Positions 1 through 6,853 of a DNA stretch of 7,315 bases are shown here, piece after piece; within the stretch, counting starts at the first letter, position 1; each line of letters starts with the position of its first letter. Where the stretch lies: contig JAZUPA010000198.1 in assembly GCA_045604945.1 (NCBI GenBank), positions 1 to 7,315 on the forward strand. The letters run 5' to 3'. A model generated the notes under the pieces. That model saw only the letters and a list, made by a program, of their open reading frames with translations, did no database searches and was not told the DNA's origin. The position numbers and the translations under genes were made by a program. This DNA is from JAISGQ01 sp045604945 (GTDB lineage Bacteria > Bacillota > Clostridia > Oscillospirales > Acutalibacteraceae).

Positions 1-39
1 ATGAAACGGAAAGAAGTATGATTGTTAAGACTTCAGGAC

Positions 40-2112
40 TCAGGACGCGGAAACGGTAGAACCGTTGAAGGTAAGGGTAATGTCAGAGGTGACAGTGCCG
101 CTCCAGGAAGCAGAGGAGGAGCCCCATTCGCTGGTCTTGAAGTCGATGGTGATGCCCCAGGACTGAGCCTTAGGAATGTAAACTACAGTACCGTTGCCGG
201 CTGCTGCATTCTCCCAATAGGTGCCCTCGCCGCCGGCGATGGACAGATGATAACCGTTAATCATGAGGTAAGCAAGGCTGGAGCCGTTGCCGGTGGTCTT
301 GATGGTTACAGCATAGTTATCAGAGTTGGAAGAGGAAGCCTGGGTGGTAGTAGTTGTAGCTTTTGTGGTAGTGGTGGTTGCCTTGGTGGTTGTAGTGGTT
401 GCCTTAGTGGTGGTGGTAGTAGCCTTGGTGGTAGTAGTGGTTGCCTTGGTGGTGGTTGTTGTAGCCTTGGTAGTAGTAGTGGTTGCCTTTGTAGTAGTGG
501 TAGTAGCCTTGGTAGTGGTTGTTGTTCCTGCAGAGCCGGTGGATGCGGAAACACTGGAACCGTTGAAGGTCAGGGTGATATCAGAATTGATATTGCCGCT
601 CCAGGATGCGATTGCGGAACCCCACTGCTCGGACTTGAAGTCGATGGTGAGGGAATAAGCGTTTGCCTTGGGTACATAAACGGTAGCAGAACCGCCGCTT
701 ACAGCAGCATTTTCCCAATAGGTTGCGCTGCCGTCGGAAACGGAAAGGTGATAACCGTTGACAACGATATACTTCAGTGCAGAGGTGCCGTTGATGGTGA
801 TGACATAGTTGTCAGCATTGGAGGAGGAACCGGTGGACTGAGTAGTAGTGGTAGTTGCCTTGGTAGTGGTTGTAGTTGCCTGAGTAGTGGACTGGGTGGT
901 GGTAGTGGGAGCCTGGGTAGTAGTGGTAGTGGTGGTACCGGAAGAGGTGCTGCCCATTGCATTTACCATAGCGCTGATGATAGCGGACTGAGTCTGGCTG
1001 CCGTTGCTTCTGTCAAAGAGAGCGAAGCCGTAGGAGCCGTTCCAGCCGTTGTCCCACCATACGGGGATGCAGCCGTTGTTCTTGCAGAGCTTTACGAAGG
1101 TCTCTGCCCAGTAGCAGCGCATTGCAGAGTTGCTCTTGTCGATGCAGCCGAACTCACCGACGAATACGGGATAGCCCTTGGATACGAAGTTGTCGTAGCA
1201 GAGTGCGATCTGCTCGATCATGTAATCCTCGTTGCCCCATGTTGCAACGGAAGAAGTAGCGGAAGAACCCCAGTTGACAACGTCATAGCTCTCGTTGCCG
1301 CAGAATTCCCAGGGGCTGTAGTAGTGAACGGAGATCATGTATCTGGGGGAAGAATTGTAGCTGTCGGTGGGAAGAGTGAAGTTGAGCCACTGGTTGGTGG
1401 TGTAGTCAATGTTGGTGTTCCAGCCTGTGATGATGAGCCATCTCTTCTGGTTGTTGCCGCCTGTTGCGCGGACAGCATCGATGAAGATCTGGTTGTAGTC
1501 ATTGATGTTGGTGTAGTAGTTGTTGACGGTTTCCCAGTCATAGTTGGCGTCTGCGCCGATTTCGTTCATGCCCTCGAAGATGAGGTGCTCGTCATAATCC
1601 TTGAAAGTGGTAGCAATCTGGGTCCAGACAGCCTTGAACTTTGCCTTGATTGTAGTCTGGTCAGATGCGCCGGGGAGCAGCCAGCCGCCTGTTACGGAGC
1701 TGTAGCCGTCGCCGTGAACGTTTATGACAGTATAAAGGTCAGCTGCAATAGCCATGTCGACAACTTCCTTGACTCTTGCCATCCAGGAAGAGCTGATGGT
1801 GTAGGAAGAGCCGCTGCCGATGTAGCTCAGCCAGGAAACAGGAATACGGACGGTGTCAAAGCCTGCATTCTTTACAGCCTTGAAAATTGTGGAGGTGATG
1901 GTGGGGTTTCCCCATGCTGTCTCAGAGGGTGTGCCGTTGCTGTTTGCCTCAAGCTGGTTGCCGAGGTTCCAGCCAAGACCCATTTCAGCTGTGATCTGAC
2001 TCTGATTGAGGTCGGTAAAGGAAGCAGCCTCTACCTTTGTGCCGACGGAGGGGATCCATGCGGCAGTGAGAATGAGAACGAGGGAAAGAACTAATGCCAG
2101 ACATCTCTTCAT
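40..2112 (-). CDS. Secreted GH5 (subfamily 4-like) endo-beta-1,4-glucanase with two C-terminal repeat modules
   Basis: This 690-residue protein should hydrolyse internal beta-1,4-glucosidic bonds of cellulose or related beta-glucans outside the cell. Residues 1-29 form a signal peptide (MKR, hydrophobic core, likely cut after VEA29). The GH5 domain covers about 31-388. GLGWNLGN (45-52), R89 in VRIPVSW, N183-E184 in FEGMNE (acid/base), H263 and Y265 in SVHYYSPW, E320 in VGEFG (nucleophile) and WWDNG (352-356) give the complete GH5 active-site set, and HYYSPW with WWDNG resembles subfamily 4. A Thr-rich linker (393-427) leads to module 1 (434-524), then a (TTTTTKA)n linker (530-590), then module 2 (598-690). 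There is no dockerin, SLH domain or sorting signal, so the enzyme is probably released freely. The start is chosen because AAGGAG lies 8 nt upstream and a signal peptide follows directly. Sub-specificity (cellulose, lichenan, xyloglucan) cannot be read from sequence. Confidence 0.95.
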   Translation of the reverse strand: MKRCLALVLSLVLILTAAWIPSVGTKVEAASFTDLNQSQITAEMGLGWNLGNQLEANSNGTPSETAWGNPTITSTIFKAVKNAGFDTVRIPVSWLSYIGSGSSYTISSSWMARVKEVVDMAIAADLYTVINVHGDGYSSVTGGWLLPGASDQTTIKAKFKAVWTQIATTFKDYDEHLIFEGMNEIGADANYDWETVNNYYTNINDYNQIFIDAVRATGGNNQKRWLIITGWNTNIDYTTNQWLNFTLPTDSYNSSPRYMISVHYYSPWEFCGNESYDVVNWGSSATSSVATWGNEDYMIEQIALCYDNFVSKGYPVFVGEFGCIDKSNSAMRCYWAETFVKLCKNNGCIPVWWDNGWNGSYGFALFDRSNGSQTQSAIISAMVNAMGSTSSGTTTTTTTQAPTTTTQSTTQATTTTTKATTTTTQSTGSSSNADNYVITINGTSALKYIVVNGYHLSVSDGSATYWENAAVSGGSATVYVPKANAYSLTIDFKSEQWGSAIASWSGNINSDITLTFNGSSVSASTGSAGTTTTTKATTTTTKATTTTTKATTTTTKATTTTTKATTTTTKATTTTTKATTTTTKATTTTTQASSSNSDNYAVTIKTTGNGSSLAYLMINGYHLSIAGGEGTYWENAAAGNGTVVYIPKAQSWGITIDFKTSEWGSSSASWSGTVTSDITLTFNGSTVSAS
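43..321 (-). repeat. Module copy 2, candidate carbohydrate-binding module
   Basis: The segment encodes residues 598-690, the last 93 residues of the cellulase, so the protein ends exactly with the module. By eye it is roughly 60% identical to copy 1. It keeps the equivalent aromatics Y621, Y632, W633, W663 and W670 and adds W652. It has no cysteines and no Ca-binding dockerin-type loop (DxNxDG). The two copies probably arose by duplication and may increase avidity for an insoluble substrate. Confidence 0.65.
343..525 (-). repeat. 21-bp periodic repeat encoding a (TTTTTKA)8-TTTTT linker
   Basis: Nine blocks of exactly five threonines are separated by eight Lys-Ala pairs at residues 530-590, giving a 21-bp period. 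The amino-acid repeat is perfect but the DNA is not: Thr is spelled ACC, ACT and ACA in a different order in each unit, and seven of the eight Lys codons are AAG. The segment should be an extended, flexible, possibly O-glycosylated spacer between the two modules. Confidence 0.9.
541..813 (-). repeat. Module copy 1, candidate carbohydrate-binding module
   Basis: The segment encodes residues 434-524. It is clearly homologous to the C-terminal module: both share NGYHLS, TYWENAA, IDFK, ASWSG and SDITLTFNGS. It is rich in beta-strand-forming residues and conserved aromatics (Y454, Y465, W466, W497, W504), as expected of a beta-sandwich carbohydrate-binding module. I cannot assign it to a named CBM family by eye. 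The binding function is inferred from its place behind a flexible linker in a cellulase and from the exposed-type aromatics. Confidence 0.65.
949..2022 (-). other. GH5 catalytic domain of the cellulase
   Basis: The segment encodes residues 31-388, a usual length for a GH5 (beta/alpha)8 barrel. The two catalytic glutamates are E184 (after the Asn of the strand-4 NE motif) and E320 (GEFG). Where many relatives have a His-His pair after NV or NI, this protein has VHGDGY (132-137), so the second histidine is replaced by Gly134. I recall this form from some ruminococcal relatives and read it as a subgroup marker, not as inactivation, because every other active-site residue is present. Confidence 0.9.
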
Positions 2113-2120
2113 AAATACAT

Positions 2121-2126
2121 CTCCTT
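2121..2126 (-). promoter_or_regulatory. Ribosome binding site of the cellulase
   Basis: The minus strand reads AAGGAG 8 nt before the ATG at 2112-2110. A second ATG at 2120-2118 is out of frame and too close to the site, so the site decides the start at 2112. Confidence 0.85.
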
Positions 2127-2146
2127 GATTTCCCGGATTTATTTTT

Positions 2147-2160
2147 GTCCCCTGAGGGAC
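2147..2160 (-). other. Small hairpin near the 5' end of the cellulase mRNA
   Basis: The minus strand reads GTCCC-TCAG-GGGAC, a 5-bp perfect stem with a 4-nt loop, roughly 6-20 nt into the predicted transcript and well upstream of the ribosome binding site. It is followed by AAAAA, not U residues, so it is not a terminator. It may protect the mRNA 5' end, or may be chance. Confidence 0.35.
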
Positions 2161-2173
2161 TTTAAGTGATTAT

Positions 2174-2202
2174 ATTATATCGTTTCATAACTGCCTGTGC
2201 AA
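2174..2202 (-). promoter_or_regulatory. Sigma-A-type promoter of the cellulase
   Basis: On the minus strand TTGCAC (2202-2197) is followed by a 17-bp spacer and a perfect TATAAT (2179-2174). A second overlapping TATAAT lies at 2174-2169. Transcription should start near 2167, giving an untranslated leader of about 55 nt. The -35 box lies inside the proximal arm of a perfect palindrome, which suggests control by a DNA-binding protein that competes with RNA polymerase. The spacer sequence GAAACG is shared with the plus-strand promoter at 7136-7164. Confidence 0.75.
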
Positions 2203-2217
2203 TCCGCCGATTGCACA
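2196..2217. promoter_or_regulatory. Palindromic operator candidate, copy 1 (cellulase promoter)
   Basis: TGTGCAATC and GATTGCACA form a perfect 9-bp inverted repeat around a 4-bp centre (CGCC on the plus strand, GGCG on the minus). The site lies upstream of the predicted transcription start, so it should act as DNA and not as an RNA hairpin. Overlap with the -35 box fits a repressor. A nearly identical site sits at 7121-7142. The regulator is not in the window and its family cannot be told from the site. Confidence 0.7.
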
Positions 2218-2478
2218 AATCAAAAATTTTCGTTTGTGTATTTTAGATAAAATTTTGTTGCGCAAGTGAGATAAAATGCCGCATTTTCGGCTGATTTTGA
2301 CCCAAAAACGGCACTTTAGCATGATAATTCGCCAAGAAATAACACTTGTATTACAAACTCAAACTCGCTGGTTTTTAGTGCCTAATTTTATAGATTAAAC
2401 GATTAACTTGTTGTGATTTTATCTATATTGCACAATGCCGATTTTTGGCGCAATTTTTGCACCTGATCTGCGCAACAG
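2218..2478. other. AT-rich noncoding spacer upstream of the cellulase operator
   Basis: No convincing gene is present. The stretch holds AGATAAAAT twice directly (2245-2253, 2269-2277) and once inverted (2416-2424), and a lone operator-like half-site ATTGCACAA (2427-2435). It also has a small GCCG-CATTTT-CGGC hairpin at 2278-2291. I see no second good minus-strand promoter in it. Confidence 0.5.
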
Positions 2479-2513
2479 AAAAAGCCGCCCCGCCGAATCG
2501 GCGGAGCGGCTTT
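2479..2513 (-). terminator. Rho-independent terminator of the surface-protein gene
   Basis: On the minus strand, arms 2513-2499 and 2495-2481 form a 15-bp GC-rich stem (AAAGCCGCTCCGCCG with its partner, one G-U pair) around a 3-nt loop, ending in a TTTTT run at 2483-2479. It begins 9 nt after the stop codon of the 2523-6677 gene. It should insulate the cellulase from readthrough, so the two genes are not one operon. Confidence 0.9.
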
Positions 2514-2522
2514 CTGCTAAAC

Positions 2523-5500
2523 CTATCTGCTGCTCTTTCTTCTTCTGAATGCCGCAATGGATGCCGCTGCTGCCGCAGCCATCACTACGATGCTGACCCA
2601 GAAAATGACGGTGGCTGTCATTACTTTCTCTTCGGAATCATCGCCTGTGGAAGGTGAGGATTCGCCCTTTCCTGAGCTGCCCGAGTTGTTGCCCGAGGAG
2701 CCGGAATTATTTGTGCCGCCCGAAGAGTTGTTGCCGCCGGAAGAGCCTGAGTTGTTATTTTCAGAGGATTCTGTCTTCTGCTGGTATACCAGAATATACG
2801 GTGAGAAGGAGTTTGCGGAGAATGTAAGTCCGTCTGCGCTTGCAGTGATGGGAATCTCCTCCATTGTGCCTGCCTTTGTTCCCGATGTGACATAATGGAA
2901 CATATAGAAGGTAAAGCTCTTGTACTTTGATGCGATTGCATTGCCGGGATACTTCAGGGTAACAGTCAGAGAGCCCTCCAGTGCGGAGACCTCCTGACCC
3001 TTGCTGTCGAGAAGTGTCAGGTCATAGATGTAATGCATATTTCTGGAAGCATCAAAGCTTGAAAGCTTTGCCTTGACCTTTGCAAAAAGCGCGCTTGAGC
3101 TGATATATGCGGAGTCAGTAAACTTCTTTGCACTGAAGGTCAGCATGGGCTTGGTGGAAGTGGTGGACTTTATAAGGTCCCCTGCGGGAATAACTGTGCC
3201 GTCGGAAGCCTTGCAGGTGGTACCCTCGGCGAAGTTGATGTCGTATACAAGACCTGTGGAGTCGGTCATGACAAGGTCGCCCCCTGCCAGAATGGACATC
3301 TCGGTGGTGGTTATGCGCAGGTCGGGATACTGGCTGTTGGAAACCACGCAGTAGAGGGTCTCCCCTGCCAGCGAATCCTTGAATACGAATTCGCCGCTGT
3401 TGGGGGAGGTATAATCATTGAGGACACTCAGCATGGTGTCATTCCCTGAGCTGTTCTTCTTATACCATATATATCCCATTGTAGCCCCTGTGGTTTTCAG
3501 CTTTGCAAGGTCAGTGACCGTAGTCCCTGAAGCCTTCATCTCGGGGATTTTGTAGAGAGCCTGGGGTGAATAGTCATAGTCTGCAGCAGTTGACTTTGCG
3601 GGGAGGGTCGGGAAAATAAAGTTGTTATCCGACAGGTCAAGTCTGCTGAGCTTTGTATTCTTGGAAAGGTCGATTTCCTTGAGCTTGTTGCCTGAAAGGT
3701 CAAGAATCTCAAGGTCGGTTGCACTGGAAAGTGCAGCCGAGGTTATCTTCATATCCGTTGCGGAGAGCATTGTGAGATGTCCGTTGGTGTAGATTCTCAC
3801 AGCCTTGCCTGTAAGCTCCTTTTCAACGGTTGCGTTGTCAACTCCGCCCACAGAGGTGGAAACGGGTGTGCCGTTACCCCAGTCAATATACACCCTCTCA
3901 TCGCAGGATACAGTCAGTGAGAACTTCTGGTTTGCTGCAAGCTCGGTATAAAGCACTGCAACGGGCTTTTCAAACACCGCATCGGAAGATGCGAGAGTGG
4001 TGGTTGTTGTTTTGAGGGTAAGGTCGGGGAATGCGGGATTTGTCATGGTGCAGGCGGCTTTCACTCCGTCGTAAAGGTCACCGAAGGTGAACACTCCGTT
4101 GTTGTAGGTCTTGGGATTTATCGCGCTGCCTGTTTCTGTGTTTTTCCAGTTGTAGGAGGTTGCTCCCGTATCGGAAAGGTCAACCTTTTCATCAGGATTG
4201 ACTGTTTCGTCTATCTTGATGTCGCTCTGGGAATCGTACTTGTAATCCCCATCAAATTCGGGCAGGGTATCGAAGGTGAAGCTGTTGCCCGAAAGGTCGA
4301 GCTTTTCGAGGGCTGTGTTCTTTGAAATATCGATATTTCCCAGACCGTTGCCCGAAAGGTCAAGCTCCTCAAGCTCATCCCAGAGCTCGGTGCTTATTGC
4401 AAGCGCCTTCACTTCGTCGCTTTCGCGGCTGAGGTCAAGGCTTGTTACCTCCCCTGCGGTGATGATGCTGATGTTTGCAAGTCCTTCGCTGTCTGCCACG
4501 GCAGTGCCGGAAATCTCAATGGGCTTGCTGTAATCGCCGTCGGAAGGGGTGTATTCAACCTTTGTGCCGTCGCCCCAGTCGACAGAGACAGGCTTGGTTG
4601 AGGTGATGGAGAAGCTGAAGGGACCGGCACCATCTGCGATAATTGCAGCATTTGTATAGGTTATGACCTCGTTGACATTTTCGTATTCACTGGAAATTGT
4701 CAGTCCGGGGAACTTTTCGCTTTTAAACTCAAAGTGGATACGGTCACCTGAGCACTCATCGGGAATTGTAAATATACCGTCGGAATCGGAGACTCTGACT
4801 CCTGATTCACCGATAAGCCATCCCGTAACACTGTCGCCCTCCGCAGAGGATTTTACATAGTTGCCGAGATCAACAGTGCTGCCTACGTTATAGGGGCCGA
4901 ATGTCTCAATAGTCATCTGATTGTCGTATTTATACTCGCAGCCGTCTGCGGTCAGCGGCGATGAGGGCAGTGTTTCAAAATTGAGCAGATTATTGGAAAG
5001 GTCGACAGAGGTGTAGTCGTTGGATGGGATGAGAATGTTGCTTATACTATTATTAGAAAGATTGATGTCAGTGAGGCTGACAAAATCAGTAAGGTCTGCA
5101 TAGGTTATACCGCATTTGCTTGCGGAAAGAAGCTGCAGGGTATCGCTGCAGCGGTCAAGGGCAGTAAGGCGTGCAAGGTTCTGGTTGTTGTCAGCCTTGA
5201 AGCTGACAACGCCTGCGGGAAGTTTTATATCGGTCAGAAGGTTGTTGCTGACGTCAATATTTTTAAGTCTTGTATTGTTCGAAAGGTCGATATTTCTGAT
5301 CTTTGTGGAAACAACAGTAAGATTTTCAAGCTTTGTATTCGCAGACAGGTCGAGCTCGGAAAGAGGAGCTGCCGAAACGCCATCAATCTCAAGGCTTTCA
5401 AGCTCGGTGCAGAGGGTGGTGTCAATCTCTTCGATGTTTGCGCTCTTTACTGAAATTTCGGTGACAGGATAGGGAGAGCGCACCGCAACATAGTCATTCT

Positions 5501-6677
5501 TTGCGGATTCGGGCAGTGTTACGGAAAGTTTCACATGGTCGGAGCAGGATTCGATCGTGGGAATGGCGGCTGAGCCGTCGCTCAGCACGATCTCTGCATC
5601 GCTTTCCGATACGCAGAAGGAAAGCTCCATTCCGTAGGCAGGGGTGATGCAGAACTGAAGATCCTTTACAACATCAAACTCAGTGGTTTTCAGTGTGGGC
5701 AGTCCGGGATAGGTCGCATGGGTCATCACGCAGTACATTCTCTTGCCTGCAAGGCTTTCATCGATCACAAACTCACCGCGCACACCGCTGGGCTGAGTTA
5801 CCTTGTCGGAGACCTCGGTTCCGTCGGAGAGGTACCATTTAAACTCCGTTGCGTTGACCTGAGTACCGTCGCTTATGGCGATGAAGCAGTCGGAAAGATC
5901 AATGATTCCGCCTGCTCTGACACAGGCAGGAGCAGCAAAATCGGACTGACTTGCATAGTTGTAGGATGCGGGCTGCTCGGTGGGGATTATGATATCGTTA
6001 TAGGTAAGTCTGTTGCCTGAGCAGTCGAACTCTCTAAGTGTGTCGGTGTCGGACACTGCTATTCTCTCAATGGAGCAGTCGGAAGCATCCACGGCGGAAA
6101 GCCTGGGAAGGTTGTAAAGCAGCAGCTCTCCGAGTGCAGAGGTCCCGGATACATTGATGCTTTCAATAGAGGGCATATCGCTGAACTTTATGGAGGTCAC
6201 GCCGCTTTCAACGGGGTTTCCTGTCTCAAGATTCACGGTGGATGTAAGGACAACACCTGTTACGATTTCGGGGTCCTTTGAGTAAACCTTGATTATGGAA
6301 TCTTCCTCGCTGTAGATGTTATATGCCAGAACACCATCGGAGTAAGACATATAAACGAAGGGATCATAGTAAATATCGTTCATCTTACCGTTGGTGACGG
6401 TGACAAAGGAAAGCTCGGTGAGAGTTTTTGAACCCTCGGGCTCATCCTGAATGACAGGCGCCTCGCTGAGAGCAAGGCGCAGATATGCGCTCTTACCCGA
6501 TCTTACGTCAAGGGTCATAATACAGACACTTGCAATGGTGTCCGCACTGGCGGTGTCGAAACGACCGAAAGGCAGTGCAGTGACAAGAATATTCAGAGCC
6601 AGCACAAAAACAAGCAGCAGGGCAAGCAGTCTGTGGGCTCCTTTTTCTTTTATCCGTTCTATGATTGTAGCTCTCAT
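2523..6677 (-). CDS. Large leucine-rich-repeat cell-surface protein with an SPSTG sorting signal
   Basis: This 1384-residue exported protein is probably wall-anchored and may mediate adhesion or protein contacts; no enzyme motif is visible. Residues 1-45 form a signal peptide (basic start, hydrophobic 17-35, likely cut after ASA45). Four large repeats follow (about 46-340, 341-669, 670-896, 897-1131), each with a beta-rich segment, LRRs, a YxYxxQ junction and an Ig-like segment. The LRRs are of the 20-22-residue type, for example ELDLSGNGLGNIDISKNTAL (771-790), and resemble internalin J-type repeats. A further domain (1132-1298) ends in FSPYILVY. Then come a Ser/Gly/Asn linker (1299-1340), SPSTG (1341-1345), a hydrophobic helix (about 1353-1376) and RRRKSSR. 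The start follows GAGGA at 9 nt spacing. The exact ligand is unknown. Confidence 0.9.
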   Translation of the reverse strand: MRATIIERIKEKGAHRLLALLLVFVLALNILVTALPFGRFDTASADTIASVCIMTLDVRSGKSAYLRLALSEAPVIQDEPEGSKTLTELSFVTVTNGKMNDIYYDPFVYMSYSDGVLAYNIYSEEDSIIKVYSKDPEIVTGVVLTSTVNLETGNPVESGVTSIKFSDMPSIESINVSGTSALGELLLYNLPRLSAVDASDCSIERIAVSDTDTLREFDCSGNRLTYNDIIIPTEQPASYNYASQSDFAAPACVRAGGIIDLSDCFIAISDGTQVNATEFKWYLSDGTEVSDKVTQPSGVRGEFVIDESLAGKRMYCVMTHATYPGLPTLKTTEFDVVKDLQFCITPAYGMELSFCVSESDAEIVLSDGSAAIPTIESCSDHVKLSVTLPESAKNDYVAVRSPYPVTEISVKSANIEEIDTTLCTELESLEIDGVSAAPLSELDLSANTKLENLTVVSTKIRNIDLSNNTRLKNIDVSNNLLTDIKLPAGVVSFKADNNQNLARLTALDRCSDTLQLLSASKCGITYADLTDFVSLTDINLSNNSISNILIPSNDYTSVDLSNNLLNFETLPSSPLTADGCEYKYDNQMTIETFGPYNVGSTVDLGNYVKSSAEGDSVTGWLIGESGVRVSDSDGIFTIPDECSGDRIHFEFKSEKFPGLTISSEYENVNEVITYTNAAIIADGAGPFSFSITSTKPVSVDWGDGTKVEYTPSDGDYSKPIEISGTAVADSEGLANISIITAGEVTSLDLSRESDEVKALAISTELWDELEELDLSGNGLGNIDISKNTALEKLDLSGNSFTFDTLPEFDGDYKYDSQSDIKIDETVNPDEKVDLSDTGATSYNWKNTETGSAINPKTYNNGVFTFGDLYDGVKAACTMTNPAFPDLTLKTTTTTLASSDAVFEKPVAVLYTELAANQKFSLTVSCDERVYIDWGNGTPVSTSVGGVDNATVEKELTGKAVRIYTNGHLTMLSATDMKITSAALSSATDLEILDLSGNKLKEIDLSKNTKLSRLDLSDNNFIFPTLPAKSTAADYDYSPQALYKIPEMKASGTTVTDLAKLKTTGATMGYIWYKKNSSGNDTMLSVLNDYTSPNSGEFVFKDSLAGETLYCVVSNSQYPDLRITTTEMSILAGGDLVMTDSTGLVYDINFAEGTTCKASDGTVIPAGDLIKSTTSTKPMLTFSAKKFTDSAYISSSALFAKVKAKLSSFDASRNMHYIYDLTLLDSKGQEVSALEGSLTVTLKYPGNAIASKYKSFTFYMFHYVTSGTKAGTMEEIPITASADGLTFSANSFSPYILVYQQKTESSENNNSGSSGGNNSSGGTNNSGSSGNNSGSSGKGESSPSTGDDSEEKVMTATVIFWVSIVVMAAAAAASIAAFRRRKSSR
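2526..2657 (-). other. C-terminal cell-wall sorting signal (SPSTG, membrane helix, basic tail)
   Basis: Residues 1341-1384 have the three parts of a sortase substrate: SPSTG followed by an acidic stretch (DDSEE), an Ala/Val-rich hydrophobic segment and RRRKSSR. The motif departs from the canonical LPXTG and matches the (S/P)PXTG type known for Clostridioides difficile sortase B. No sortase gene is in the window, so the cognate enzyme is inferred. Confidence 0.7.
3285..6542 (-). repeat. Four tandem LRR/Ig-like super-repeats in the surface protein
   Basis: The units lie at about 6542-5658, 5657-4671, 4670-3990 and 3989-3285. Each has the same order. First is a beta segment with a WGDGT-like motif: VDWGDGT (699-705), IDWGNGT (931-937), and degraded forms VLSDGS (364-369) and SYSDGV (111-116). 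Then come LRRs and a junction motif: YNYASQ (239), YKYDNQ (582), YKYDSQ (812), YDYSPQ (1034). An Ig-like segment closes the unit, usually with a single Cys (C316, C876, C1110; none in unit 2) and PGL or PDL near its end. Units 3 and 4 are most alike and units 1 and 2 more diverged. Confidence 0.8.
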
Positions 6678-6686
6678 GGTATACCA

Positions 6687-6691
6687 TCCTC
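6687..6691 (-). promoter_or_regulatory. Ribosome binding site of the surface-protein gene
   Basis: GAGGA on the minus strand lies 9 nt before the ATG at 6677-6675. The match is moderate. A nearby ATG at 6687-6685 is out of frame and overlaps the site. Confidence 0.6.
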
Positions 6692-6730
6692 ACCGACGCA
6701 GGATTTAAAAGGTGCGCCTATACATATTAT

Positions 6731-6759
6731 ATTTTAAAGTATTACCTTCTTTGTTTCAA
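6731..6759 (-). promoter_or_regulatory. Likely promoter of the surface-protein gene
   Basis: On the minus strand TTGAAA (6759-6754) is followed by 17 bp and TAAAAT (6736-6731). A perfect TATAAT overlaps at 6731-6726 but would need a 22-bp spacer. The start would fall near 6724 with a leader of about 47 nt. It lacks the palindrome and the GAAACG spacer motif of the cellulase promoter, so it is probably regulated differently. Confidence 0.55.
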
Positions 6760-6853
6760 TAAGCAAAACAACAAAATTTCTCCCATTATAATGTATAACT
6801 TGCTGTGAAGAATCTGCCGCATTTTTCAGAAGTTTTCCGTTGCGCCTCGCATC

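Noticed and set aside
43..321. C-terminal dockerin, as in Ruminococcus flavefaciens cellulosomal enzymes
   Set aside because: There is no duplicated Ca-binding DxNxDG-type segment; the C-terminus is the second copy of the beta-rich module.
326..658. Plus-strand 110-codon poly-valine frame
   Set aside because: It is the antisense reading of the Thr-rich linker repeat and the flanking module, with no ribosome binding site.
22..2094. Plus-strand 690-codon open frame antisense to the whole cellulase gene
   Set aside because: It is codon-aligned with the cellulase, so it stays open only because the cellulase avoids TTA, CTA and TCA codons. The product is low-complexity Gly/Ser/Cys/Val, starts at TTG and has no ribosome binding site.
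2445..2657. Plus-strand 70-codon frame across the terminator
   Set aside because: It runs through the terminator stem and the antisense of the surface-protein tail. No start signal or recognisable composition.
40..6677. Cellulase and surface protein as one operon
   Set aside because: A strong intrinsic terminator at 2479-2513 and a good separate promoter at 2174-2202 lie between them, with a gap of about 410 bp.
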